A stretch of DNA of 64,000 nt from Saccharibacillus brassicae (GTDB taxonomy: Bacteria; Bacillota; Bacilli; Paenibacillales; Paenibacillaceae), in NCBI RefSeq assembly GCF_006542275.1, contig NZ_CP041217.1, forward strand, positions 3,970,501-4,034,500, given 5' to 3'. Positions 8,775 to 16,734 of the stretch are shown one piece after another; the stretch's first letter is position 1; each line of letters starts with the position of its first letter. The notes under the pieces were generated by a model, which saw nothing but the letters and a program-made list of their open reading frames with translations, was not told the origin of the DNA and searched no databases. The position numbers were made by a program, and so were the translations under genes.

Positions 8775-8806
8775 CGTGCCTTTTAACGGGCGGGGCAAGA
8801 TATGAT

Positions 8807-11029
8807 TTAATTTTTGACCGTGACGGAGACGGTAACGAGCTTGCCGCCGAACTTGCCGCGGATCATCGTCTTGCCTTCGGCAAGCGTCGTGATCTGTCCG
8901 GCAGCCGATACGGTCGCAACGTTAGGCTTCGAACTGGTCCATGTCGTCTGACCGGACACTTCGGCCGTAGCGCCGGTGTCATAGAGCGCGGTCACGCTGA
9001 TTTTGGCGGTCGCTTTGGGAGCGAGCTTCAGCGTCTTCTCGGCAACGGTCAGCTTGGTCAGCTTCGGCACGACGGTGACTTCCACGCTCAGCGGCATGCC
9101 CTGATACGAGCCGGTCAGCGTCGCTTTGCCTTCGGCAAGGCCTTTGACCGAAGTGGTCGCGATCGAAGCCACGAGCGGATTGGACGAGACCCAACCGACT
9201 TTGCTGCCGAGCGATACTTTGGAGCCGTCCGCGTAGAACGCGGTCGCTTTGATCGATTTGCTGGACTTGATGTTGAGCTGGATCGAAGTCGGATCGACGA
9301 CGATCTTCGTGATCTTCGGTTCGATTTTCACCGGAACGGTAATCGATTTGTTCAGGTACGTGCCTTTGAGCGACACGGAACCTTTGACCAGCGCTTTGAT
9401 CTCCTGGCCTTTGTCGGTCGTCTTGATGACGGCGTTCGTGCCGCTGACGGTCCATTTGACGAGCGCCGAAGCGTCTTTCTCCTGACCGTCTTCCCATACC
9501 GCATTCACGGTCGGCATCGGGGAAGTCTCGCCGACGATCAGATTGAACGCTTCATCCGGTCCCATCAGCAGCAGTACTTTCTCGTTGACGGTCACTTTGA
9601 ACTGGACCGTCTCTTTGCGTACCGATACGTCGCCGGCAGGCGTGACGACGGAAGGGGCTGCCGGCAGAGCGGCAGACAGCGTCGCCGTACCCGACGATTT
9701 GGCGACGATCTTGCCGTTCTCGATCGAGGCGATCGCGTTGTCGCCGGACGTCCATTTGACGTCGCCGCTCAGGTCGAGCTTGGACCCGTCGAGCTTGACC
9801 CCGCTGATCTTCGGCAGGGCTTCCGTCTCGCCGCGGTACAGCTCGGTATCGGCTTTGGGCGCTTCAAGCGATTTGAGCGTCGGATAGACCGTAAGCTTGA
9901 TTTCTTTGGAAATGCCGACGTAATCGGCTTTGATCGTGCTGGTGCCGATCGATTTGGCGCTCACTTTGCCGTTGTCTACCGTTGCCGTCAGCAGGTTGCT
10001 CGACGACCATTTGGAATCCGCCGACACGTCCAGCGAAGAGTTGGCGCGATCGCGCACTTCGGCTTTGACGTCGAGCGTCTCGCCGAGGAACAGAGGCGTC
10101 GGTTCCGAAGGCACGAGCACCAGCGCTTCGTACGGCGAACGCACGTAGACGTCAAGCGAGCCGGTCACGCCGAGATATTGGGCGGTAACCGTTGCTTTGC
10201 CGGCCGTTTTGACCGTAAGCACGCCTTTGTCGACGGATACGACGGCTTCGTTGGACGTGGTCCACGCGGCGTCGGCCGTCAAGTCTTTTTCGGTGCTGCC
10301 TCCGGCAGCCGGCGCGACGGCGGAGAGCTTCAGCTCGTCGCCGACGAGCAGTTCGAGATCGGAAGCCGCTTTGCCAAGATCGCGGATCTCCAGCGACGAA
10401 TACGGAAGATCGACGGTCGCCGTGAACGTACCCGTCTGTCCCGCGTATTTGGCGGTCACGACGGACGTGCCTTTGCCGACGAGCTTCAGCTGTCCGGCTT
10501 CGACGGTCAGCACGGCCGGATTGGAGCTGGTCCAGGTCGCGAGCGACGTCACGTCGGTCACTTTGTCTTTGTCTTCGCCGCCTGTAAGCTTGGCCGCGAT
10601 TTTGAGATCGGATGCGGGATCGCCCAGCTTGTATGTACCGCTTTTGACCGGCTTGAGAGCGAGCTTGGTGTACGGATAGGAGGCCGAGACTTCAACCGTT
10701 GCGACCGCGCCTTCGTAAGTGGCGGTGATGATCGCACTGCCGCTTCCTGCTGCCGACACGAGGCCTTTGGTGACCAGCGCGACGTTGGGGTTCGAAGAAG
10801 TCCAGGCAGCGGTAGCCGTTATGTCTTTTTTGGAAGTGGAGCCTTCGACCGTGGCGTAGACTTTGAGCTGCTTCGCCGCTTGGCCGATGACCAGTTCTTT
10901 TTTGGTGGCGTCGTCGAACGCAATCGAGCTAACGTCTCCCGTGGCGGCAAACGCGTTGGCCGGGAAAGCGATCGCGGCAATCATCAGCAGAAGGGCCAGG
11001 GTACGCATTACTCTTTTTTGTCGGATCAT
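8807..11029 (-). CDS. Secreted protein with eight bacterial Ig-like (Big_2) domains
   Basis: A 740-residue protein with a signal peptide (MIRQKRVMRTLALLLMIAA, cleavage probably after AFA, about residue 28) followed by eight repeats of about 85-90 residues. Each carries a W-[TS]-S-[SG] type core, such as AAWTSSNPNVA, ATWTSSNPAVL, VGWVSSNPLVA and TTWTSSKPNVA, matching Big_2/BID2 Ig-like domains. There is no catalytic domain, LPXTG motif or S-layer homology domain, so it is probably released or held non-covalently at the cell surface. The gene stands alone, divergent from nothing upstream and convergent with a small gene. Confidence 0.88.
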   Translation of the reverse strand: MIRQKRVMRTLALLLMIAAIAFPANAFAATGDVSSIAFDDATKKELVIGQAAKQLKVYATVEGSTSKKDITATAAWTSSNPNVALVTKGLVSAAGSGSAIITATYEGAVATVEVSASYPYTKLALKPVKSGTYKLGDPASDLKIAAKLTGGEDKDKVTDVTSLATWTSSNPAVLTVEAGQLKLVGKGTSVVTAKYAGQTGTFTATVDLPYSSLEIRDLGKAASDLELLVGDELKLSAVAPAAGGSTEKDLTADAAWTTSNEAVVSVDKGVLTVKTAGKATVTAQYLGVTGSLDVYVRSPYEALVLVPSEPTPLFLGETLDVKAEVRDRANSSLDVSADSKWSSSNLLTATVDNGKVSAKSIGTSTIKADYVGISKEIKLTVYPTLKSLEAPKADTELYRGETEALPKISGVKLDGSKLDLSGDVKWTSGDNAIASIENGKIVAKSSGTATLSAALPAAPSVVTPAGDVSVRKETVQFKVTVNEKVLLLMGPDEAFNLIVGETSPMPTVNAVWEDGQEKDASALVKWTVSGTNAVIKTTDKGQEIKALVKGSVSLKGTYLNKSITVPVKIEPKITKIVVDPTSIQLNIKSSKSIKATAFYADGSKVSLGSKVGWVSSNPLVASIATTSVKGLAEGKATLTGSYQGMPLSVEVTVVPKLTKLTVAEKTLKLAPKATAKISVTALYDTGATAEVSGQTTWTSSKPNVATVSAAGQITTLAEGKTMIRGKFGGKLVTVSVTVKN

Positions 11030-11152
11030 GATCTTCTCCTTCGATAAGCAAGTTTGTAAATCGGGTGGCGGACCTTGCAGTCACGGCCGTCTTGTCTATT
11101 ATCGAACAAAAAGCCCTATAAGGTTACACTTCTTTTATAAAAAATTGGAAAT

Positions 11153-11165
11153 GGTCAATTTGACC
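11153..11165. promoter_or_regulatory. Short palindrome upstream of the Ig-like gene
   Basis: GGTCAA-T-TTGACC is a perfect 6-bp inverted repeat 124 bp upstream of the Ig-like protein start, in an AT-rich stretch. It could be an operator; no regulator can be named. Confidence 0.3.
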
Positions 11166-11204
11166 TAGTACCTACTAAAATTCGACACTGGAACGTACGT
11201 TCGG

Positions 11205-11627
11205 TCAATGGGCAAAAAAATAAACGCAATCCGCGGGAATGCCGCTGCGCAGCAAAAAGGTCTCGAACGATTCGCCGGGAATCGGTTCCGTTCCGCTCGT
11301 CAGCAGCAGCATGGCAAACCGGTTGGCCTGCCGCTCCAGCTTGCCCGCGCTGAAAAACGAATGTTCTTCGATAAAAAAGCGGTTGATCCCTTTGTGCAGC
11401 CGGTCGTGGCCCAGCTCGTGCGCGCAGACGAAATTCCGCCATTCCTCCGGCAGCTGCTCGTTAATGACGATAAAGCGCCTGCGCAGTTTGCGGTAATACA
11501 GGCCTTTGGTCGATTTGCCGAGGTCCATGTAGCGAATATGAATGCCGAGCGCTTCCGCCATGGCGAACGGATCGGTCGTGCGGGTCTTGCCTATGAGGCG
11601 GGTCACGAGTTTTTGCATCGGTTCCAC
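11205..11627 (-). CDS. ImmA/IrrE-family metallo-endopeptidase
   Basis: A 140-residue protein with the zinc motif HELGH (in FVCAHELGHDRLHKG) characteristic of ImmA/IrrE peptidases (PF06114). Downstream QANRFAMLLL corresponds to the family's third metal-ligand region. Such proteases cleave a cognate XRE repressor to de-repress mobile elements after DNA damage, as ImmA does for ImmR of ICEBs1. Here the gene directly follows an XRE repressor on the same strand with a 49-bp gap, the same pairing. It probably controls the neighbouring phage-derived locus (inference). Confidence 0.88.
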   Translation of the reverse strand: MEPMQKLVTRLIGKTRTTDPFAMAEALGIHIRYMDLGKSTKGLYYRKLRRRFIVINEQLPEEWRNFVCAHELGHDRLHKGINRFFIEEHSFFSAGKLERQANRFAMLLLTSGTEPIPGESFETFLLRSGIPADCVYFFAH

Positions 11628-11676
11628 CGTCCGTGTCCTCCTTTGGCGGAATATGGGGTACAGCGCGGTCGAAGCT

Positions 11677-12084
11677 TTACGGTTTGCGTTTGTTCATCTG
11701 CTTCGCTTCCCAGAACAGGCCGGTCAGCACGTCCTTGATGCGCTGCTTGTCTTCCTTGTCCAGCGGAATGCCGTCGAACATCAGCTCGCCGTCTTCTTCG
11801 AGCATCTTCTTGAAGTCCCGCTTGTCGCGCGTAGTCGCCCAGTCCGGAGCCGAGCTCTCGTTCAGGTCGTGCAGATAGCCGGCTTCGTTCATCATCTCTT
11901 CGTACGGAACGCCGAGGGCCTGGGCGATCTTGGTAATCGTCTGCGGCTTGGGCACTCCGCGCAGGCCGTGCTCGATCCGGGAAATCTGCGACGTGCTGAC
12001 GCCTGCAGCTCCGGCCAGGCGGTTGATGCTCCAGCCTTTGCGTTCGCGAACCTGTCTCAAATAACTGCCGAACCGCTTTTCCAT
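11677..12084 (-). CDS. XRE-family HTH repressor
   Basis: A 135-residue protein. An upstream in-frame ATG exists, but the start at 12084 (MEKRFGSYLRQ) is chosen because GAGGAAGGG lies just before it and homology begins there. The N-terminal HTH_3 domain reads LRQVRERKGWSINRLAGAAGVSTSQISRIEHGLRGVPKPQTITKIAQALGVP (about residues 8-60); the C-terminal half is helical and charged. Together with the adjacent ImmA gene it forms a repressor/antirepressor-protease unit. Divergent from the ArpU-type gene, whose promoter region it probably controls. Confidence 0.88.
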   Translation of the reverse strand: MEKRFGSYLRQVRERKGWSINRLAGAAGVSTSQISRIEHGLRGVPKPQTITKIAQALGVPYEEMMNEAGYLHDLNESSAPDWATTRDKRDFKKMLEEDGELMFDGIPLDKEDKQRIKDVLTGLFWEAKQMNKRKP

Positions 12085-12390
12085 ATGCGCACCCTTCCTC
12101 GCTTCGTCAATTTGGCCGGTCGCCCTGCGGCGCTCCTTCTCTATTTTAATATACCCAATATCGGCTGCCGGGTAAATGAGCGGATCAAAATATTGCCAAA
12201 AGGCGGAAACCGCGCCCGTAAAGGCTTGTCTCCTACAGGTGGAAAAAAACGCCAAAATGTTTCTTTACGAGTTTGGAAAAGATGTGGTAAGGTTAAAACA
12301 GAGATACGAACAAAATACGAACGCCAGCTTAAAAAAAGAGAGTTGTCCGCCTTGGATATTGCCAAAAGACAACAAAAGGAGACCAAAACA
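12085..12390. promoter_or_regulatory. Divergent control region between XRE and ArpU genes
   Basis: No gene is seen here. On the minus strand TATATT near 12140-12150 could be a -10 for the repressor. A 13-bp exact direct repeat, ATATTGCCAAAAG, occurs at 12190-12202 and 12356-12368, bracketing the region and just upstream of the ArpU ribosome binding site; related GCCAAAA is at 12252. These are candidate operators for the XRE protein (inference). Confidence 0.5.
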
Positions 12391-12894
12391 ATGGATGACG
12401 CATTGGAGCTGCCCCAGCTCGACCGCCGCAAAACGCAGGCCGCCGTCGAAGGGGTCATGGAAAAATACCGCATTTACAAAACGATCACGTTCGAGGAAAG
12501 GGAAGCCCGCCTGACTTCTTCCTATAATGAAGTGCCTTCCGGCTTCACGGGCACGGTCAGCGATTCCACCGCCTCCGTCGCTTTGTACAACGTCGACATG
12601 CCCGCCGCCCGCGCCGCTTACTGCGAACGGATCGAACGGATCGTCGAACGTCTGAACGACCGGGAACGGCTGCTGCTGCGCGAGCGCTACATGAAGCAGG
12701 ACGACGTGTTCGACTACAAAGTGTACAATCACGTATTCGATCCGCCGATCAGCAAAGACACGTACGTCAAAGTGCGCACGGGCGCTTTTTACAAAATGGC
12801 TTTGACGCTGTCCGCGATGGGCATGCTGGATCTTGAAGGCTTGACGGCCAAAAAAGGGGAAAGCGCGCGAAAACGGGCAGGCCGGGAAGAGTGA
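12391..12894 (+). CDS. ArpU-family phage late transcriptional regulator
   Basis: A 167-residue protein starting at ATG 12391 (AAAAGGAGA upstream, 9-nt spacing). The C-terminal half contains LNDRERLLLRERYMKQDDVFDYKVYNH (about residues 90-116) and KDTYVKVRTGAFYKMAL, matching the ArpU/RinA-like sigma-4-type HTH of phage packaging and lysis regulators. Such regulators switch on late genes. No packaging genes are in the window, so the most likely target is the tail/lysis cluster starting at 15.5 kb (inference). Divergent from the XRE/ImmA pair. Confidence 0.75.
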   Translation: MDDALELPQLDRRKTQAAVEGVMEKYRIYKTITFEEREARLTSSYNEVPSGFTGTVSDSTASVALYNVDMPAARAAYCERIERIVERLNDRERLLLRERYMKQDDVFDYKVYNHVFDPPISKDTYVKVRTGAFYKMALTLSAMGMLDLEGLTAKKGESARKRAGREE

Positions 12895-12993
12895 GGAGAG
12901 CCGCGCGGCGGAAAAAGGGTTTTGAACTTTTTTGCGCAAAAAGGGAACGATTCGGCTTCGCCTTTGTCTATAAGGTATAGAAGAGGTGAGAAG

Positions 12994-13530
12994 ATGGACA
13001 AAATGAAGGAACGTTCCGACGGGGAGATGGAAGCGATCGATCCGGATACCGTCGTGCGCACGCATTGGGGCGACGTGTGGAAGTATCTCTTCTTCATGTC
13101 CGGCAGCCGCGTCACCGCCGACGATCTGACGCAGGATACTTTCGTCAAGGCGCTGCGTTCGCTGGATCGCTTCAGGCGGGAATCTTCGCTCAAAACGTGG
13201 CTGATGCGCATCGCGAGAAATACGTACGTCAACCACAAACGTTCGGCGTGGATGCGCCGGGTCGTCCCGTCCGCCGAGATCGAACCGGACCGGATGGCGG
13301 CTTCGGCGGAAAAAGCGTATCTGGCCGAAGCCGGGGAACGCCGGGTGTGGGAGCTCGTGTTCCGGCTGCCGGACAAGCTGCGCGAGACGCTGCTGCTCGA
13401 AGCGCATTACGGCATGACGGCGCGCGAAGGCGCGGAGCTGCTCGGCATTCCGGAAGGCACGTACAAATCGAGGCTGTCGCGGGCCCGAAGCCGGATGGAT
13501 CGCCTGATGGAAGAGGAGGAACGAGCATGA
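12994..13530 (+). CDS. ECF RNA polymerase sigma factor
   Basis: A 178-residue sigma-70-family ECF protein. Region 2 is visible as SRVTADDLTQDTFVKALRSLDRF followed by SSLKTWLMRIARNTYVNHKR; region 4 as LRETLLLEAHYGMTAREGAELLGIPEGTYKSRLSRAR. The start at 12994 (MDKMKERSDGEME) has AGAGGTGAG just upstream; a longer frame to 12922 lacks a good site. It overlaps the following gene by 4 nt (ATGA), the usual arrangement with a cognate anti-sigma factor. Confidence 0.9.
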   Translation: MDKMKERSDGEMEAIDPDTVVRTHWGDVWKYLFFMSGSRVTADDLTQDTFVKALRSLDRFRRESSLKTWLMRIARNTYVNHKRSAWMRRVVPSAEIEPDRMAASAEKAYLAEAGERRVWELVFRLPDKLRETLLLEAHYGMTAREGAELLGIPEGTYKSRLSRARSRMDRLMEEEERA

Positions 13531-14414
13531 GCCGATTCAACGAGCCGGAACCGAGACGAGCCCGCGAAGAACATCGGGGCGAACGGCCGAATTGGTATTC
13601 GGCGCTGGAACGCGAGCCGGGTCCGATCCCGACAGAACCCACGCTCGCGCAAATGAGCAGGATCAAGGAGGAGACGAACATGGAACATACACAGACAACG
13701 GTAAAACGCAGAGGCAAATTCGTCGGAGGCGCGGTGCTGGCGGCCGGAGTGCTGCTTGGCGGCATCTGGGGCGCAAATTCGGCGGGCTGGCTGGATCAGG
13801 CGCAGGCGCCGAACGTCGCGCAGACGCAGGTCAATCCCGGATCGGGCCAGAGCGGTCCGAACGCGGGCGGCGTTCTCGGCGGCACGCCGGCGGAGCAGCA
13901 GGCGGCAGCCGAAGCCGAGGCGCGGGAAGCGGCGGCGGACTTCAAGCGCGAAGATCTCACCGTCACGCCGGATAAGCTGGATGTGTTCAAACAAGAATTC
14001 CGGCAGGGCGAACAAAGTATGATCGACTGGATCGAACGACGGCACGGCGAGCTGTCGCCGTATGCGGAAAGCGAGTTTTTGTCGGTATATTTCACCAATC
14101 AGGCGGCCAACGTACCTTATGAAGCGGCGATCCATACCGATTCCGAACTGAGCGTCGAGCAGATCGACATGACGACGAGAAGCGTGGACCTGGAGCAGGA
14201 GCAGGTGACGTTCGATTACACGCTGAACCTCGTATTTTCCGGCGGACGCGATCCGCTGCCGATGAAAGGCTCGATCCGCATGCAAAAAGGCGAGGACGGC
14301 TGGAAAGTGCAGAAAGACGCGCCGGATAAACAAAGTTTCCTGGAACTGTACAAGCTGGCGCGGCCGGAAGTGTCGGGGGCGGAAGAACCGGCAGCGGACG
14401 CTCCCGCGGAATAA
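13527..14414 (+). CDS. Membrane-anchored anti-sigma factor for the upstream ECF sigma
   Basis: A 295-residue protein: short cytoplasmic N-terminus (about 1-63), one membrane segment (about 65-85, GKFVGGAVLAAGVLLGGIWG), an Ala/Gln/Glu-rich linker, and an extracytoplasmic C-terminal domain of about 160 residues with mixed alpha/beta character. Its start overlaps the sigma stop (ATGA) and has AAGAGGAGGA at 13511-13520. Position and topology indicate an anti-sigma that senses an envelope signal. No zinc-binding ZAS motif (HxxxCxxC) is present. Call is by context and topology. Confidence 0.72.
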   Translation: MSRFNEPEPRRAREEHRGERPNWYSALEREPGPIPTEPTLAQMSRIKEETNMEHTQTTVKRRGKFVGGAVLAAGVLLGGIWGANSAGWLDQAQAPNVAQTQVNPGSGQSGPNAGGVLGGTPAEQQAAAEAEAREAAADFKREDLTVTPDKLDVFKQEFRQGEQSMIDWIERRHGELSPYAESEFLSVYFTNQAANVPYEAAIHTDSELSVEQIDMTTRSVDLEQEQVTFDYTLNLVFSGGRDPLPMKGSIRMQKGEDGWKVQKDAPDKQSFLELYKLARPEVSGAEEPAADAPAE

Positions 14415-14523
14415 GGGCGGAGAGGGAGCTTCTTTTTGAAAAGAAGGCCGGAGTCGAATAGAGCCGCAACTTTGAACAGAGTAAGGGGAGCAGAGTCCCG
14501 AAAGAGACATAAAGTCAAAACCG

Positions 14524-14564
14524 AAAAAAGCCGCGATGCCCGTAAAAGGGCGTCGCGGCTTTTT
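14524..14564. terminator. Bidirectional intrinsic terminator
   Basis: GCCGCGATGCCC and GGGCGTCGCGGC pair across a short AT loop, with A-run before and T-run after. It lies between the + anti-sigma gene and the minus-strand L31 gene and can end both. Confidence 0.87.
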
Positions 14565-14656
14565 GACGGCTGCCGGGAAGCGGCAAAACCGCAAAAAAAA
14601 CAGGCGTCGGAAAAATCCGCTGCCTGGTCGTAGAAGTCCGCTTAGCGGACTTGAGC

Positions 14657-14899
14657 TTACATGTTGTATTTCTTTTTGAAGCGTTCAACTTGACCGCCGG
14701 CATCCAGAATTTTCTGTTTGCCAGTGAAGAATGGGTGCGAATCGGAGCTCACTTCCACTTTGATCAGCGGGTAAGTGTTGCCGTCTTCCCAAGCTACGGT
14801 TTCGTTGGATTTACGAGTCGAGGCGCTCAGGAACTGGTGCCCTGTGCTCGTGTCCATGAATACGACGGGTTGGAAGTCCGGGTGGATTCCTTGTTTCAT
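14657..14899 (-). CDS. rpmE2: 50S ribosomal protein L31 type B
   Basis: An 80-residue protein starting [16 protein letters not shown] and containing [28 protein letters not shown], standard for L31. It has no cysteine at all, so it is the zinc-independent C-minus form (type B, RpmE2/YtiA). In Bacillota this paralogue is usually made under zinc shortage through Zur; I could not identify a clear Zur box upstream. A good sigma-A promoter is visible on the minus strand. Confidence 0.95.
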   Translation of the reverse strand: MKQGIHPDFQPVVFMDTSTGHQFLSASTRKSNETVAWEDGNTYPLIKVEVSSDSHPFFTGKQKILDAGGQVERFKKKYNM

Positions 14900-14945
14900 T
14901 TATTTTCAACTCCTTCTTAAAATAATCAATAATCACATACACTAT

Positions 14946-14974
14946 ATAGTAGCATAGGGCAAGCGTATTGACAA
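14946..14974 (-). promoter_or_regulatory. Sigma-A type promoter of rpmE2
   Basis: On the minus strand TTGTCA (14969-14974) and TACTAT (14946-14951) are separated by 17 bp, 47 bp upstream of the rpmE2 start codon. Confidence 0.65.
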
Positions 14975-15527
14975 TAAACAATTATAAGAGAAATCTCGAT
15001 CCCGCACAAGAGCGAAGGCGCGGATGCCTCGGAACAGGCTGCGGGCGGCTTCGATCTCCGCTCCGTATCCATTATATATTCGCTATATAGATGAAGAAAC
15101 GAATTCGGAACGCGGCGGGGCAGGGCTCGAATATAAGGGTATGCCGCTCCGGAAAAAGAGCGCAAACCGCGGTGCTGCGGGGTTTGCCGCGTCACTCGCC
15201 TTTTTTTCGTCCAAGCCTCGTCTTTTTGTCTCCGTTTATCGGACGAAAACCGGACGCTTCGCCGCCTTCGTTTGGCGCGAAAGGCGGTAAGATTATATCA
15301 TCGGGAAGTTGAGCAAGAGGCCGGGCGCCGAAAGCTCGAAGAAGCCAAATCACGCAGCACGGACGGATGCGGCCCCATGGGGCCAGGCAGCCGTCTTTGT
15401 CATGCGCCTCGCGGCGAGAGCCGGTCCTTGCGAGACTCCCGAAGCTTTGAACGCGGCAGTGCGGCAGGCGCGATAAGCGCTGTAAGAATCGTAAGAGCCG
15501 TAAGCGCAATAAGCGACAAGGCGAAGG
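14975..15527. other. Intergenic region before the tail cluster
   Basis: No convincing gene. It contains a GC-rich imperfect hairpin near 15161-15185 followed by a T-run about 12 nt later, a perfect palindrome GGCCCCATGGGGCC (15371-15384), and short GTAAG-containing repeats near 15481-15515. No terminase, portal or capsid remnant and no clear LexA box are seen, although the promoter for the tail operon should lie here. Confidence 0.45.
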
Positions 15528-16457
15528 TTGGATAGGAAAAGAAAGGGAAATGCGGAAAGGGAGGAGGGGATTGCGATTCGGAAGGCGATCAAAAAAAGGC
15601 TGGAAGAACAGGTGGCCGGATTGAACGGCCGCGTGCATGACCTGCCCGGGGTCGGATCGGCCCTTGGCGGATTCGGCGCCGTCGTGACGTTCGGCGAAGA
15701 GATTCGCAAAAACGACTGGATCGGCTACCGGCGGATCGTCAAGGTCTGGCCGTATGCCGATGCGGCGTCGGGCGGCTTCGACAAGATCGAAGAACTGGCC
15801 GGCCGTATCGAAGCCGCGCTGCATGAAGCGGTTCTGCACAGCGAACCGGAAGCCGGAGCCGTAGGCGAAGCGCAAAGTTTCGCCTGTGTCTACGTCGGCT
15901 CTGCCGACGGGGACCGGGCGGACGCTCTGCTTGGCGGCCTGACGCGGGGCCTGCGCTTCGCCGTCTACCGGCAGCCGGCCGGTGTGCCGGCCGATGCGGG
16001 CCCGGCGGGCGCGGAACTGACCGCGCTTGCCAAGCTGTCGTCCGAGCTGCTCGGCTCGGACTGGCACGTGGCGGCCGATCGCTGGCCGAACGCCGTCAAG
16101 CGCCCGTGCGTGTTGTGGCGGCTCTCGGGCAGCCGCAAAGTGACGGCCAAGCCGTCGGCCTTCGACGTGCGGCGAACGTATGCCGCGCATGTGCTTGGCC
16201 GCGGGCCGGCGGAAGAGCGCGCAGCGCTCGAACGCTTGACGCAGCGCCTCAGCGGCGCGCAGCGCCTTGAGGCGTCCGCGCCGGGAACGCGCGGAGCGAC
16301 GATCGCGGACGTGGTCGCGGATCTGGAAGCGGACGGCTTCGTCAAAGGCCAACTGCGGCTTGACGTGCTGGAGCGCGCCGCCGCGGCGCCCGTTCGGCCG
16401 GGAGAGCCCGATCCGCCCGTTCGGATCGGGTACGTCGGCTTCAAGCAGGCGGACTGA
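15528..16457 (+). CDS. Tail terminator/completion-like protein, apparently two fused domains
   Basis: About 309 residues if started at TTG 15528. A strong purine-rich ribosome binding site lies at 15556-15569, after that TTG; the only downstream in-frame candidates are ATT codons at 15570 and 15576, so the real start is uncertain. The first half (IRKAIKKRLEEQVAGL ... FGEEIRKNDWIGYRRIVKVWPYAD) resembles short phage tail completion proteins. The second half (SSELLGSDWHVAADRWPNAVKRPCVLWRLSG) resembles tail terminator proteins, with the typical P-x-x-KRPC segment. It is the first gene of the tail cluster, in the place of PBSX XkdI/XkdJ. Family call is moderate. Confidence 0.6.
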   Translation: MDRKRKGNAEREEGIAIRKAIKKRLEEQVAGLNGRVHDLPGVGSALGGFGAVVTFGEEIRKNDWIGYRRIVKVWPYADAASGGFDKIEELAGRIEAALHEAVLHSEPEAGAVGEAQSFACVYVGSADGDRADALLGGLTRGLRFAVYRQPAGVPADAGPAGAELTALAKLSSELLGSDWHVAADRWPNAVKRPCVLWRLSGSRKVTAKPSAFDVRRTYAAHVLGRGPAEERAALERLTQRLSGAQRLEASAPGTRGATIADVVADLEADGFVKGQLRLDVLERAAAAPVRPGEPDPPVRIGYVGFKQAD

Positions 16458-16499
16458 AGGCCGCGCGGCGGGACACACTTGGATAAAGGCGGGATCGAC

Positions 16500-16733
16500 A
16501 TGCAGGAGACCCAACCCGGGACAAAGAGCCCGACACCGGCGGAAGCCGCAAGTGGCGGCAGCCGGCAGCCGGCCGAATATACGGCCGGCGAACTGGCGGA
16601 GCACGCGAACGAACTGTTCGGCGTGCGGGAAGAAGTGCTGCACGGCGCGCTGTGCCTGGACCCGGCGGAACGTTTTACCGTCGAGCAGGCCGCGCGGAAG
16701 ATCAAACAATTTATGAAAGCGAAGGTGAAGTAA
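16500..16733 (+). CDS. Small phage-tail-cluster protein upstream of the sheath gene
   Basis: A 77-residue protein starting at ATG 16500 (AAGGCGGG upstream); an upstream TTG at 16479 is possible but lacks a site. After a polar N-terminus it reads YTAGELAEHANELFGVREEVLHGAL then FTVEQAARKIKQFMKAKVK, a compact helical domain often found just upstream of the sheath gene in PBSX-like Paenibacillus elements. Its stop is 1 nt before the sheath start. Function unknown; probably a tail assembly accessory. Confidence 0.65.
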   Translation: MQETQPGTKSPTPAEAASGGSRQPAEYTAGELAEHANELFGVREEVLHGALCLDPAERFTVEQAARKIKQFMKAKVK

Positions 16734-16734
16734 T

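Noticed and set aside
12922-12993. An upstream start of the ECF sigma gene at 12922
   Set aside because: No ribosome binding site there; ATG 12994 has AGAGGTGAG directly upstream and gives the normal family length.
14900-15000. Zur box upstream of rpmE2
   Set aside because: AT-rich sequence is present, but no convincing inverted repeat matching the Bacillus Zur consensus could be read.
15000-15527. Remnants of head or terminase genes before the tail cluster
   Set aside because: No frame in this gap has recognisable phage head motifs or a ribosome binding site.
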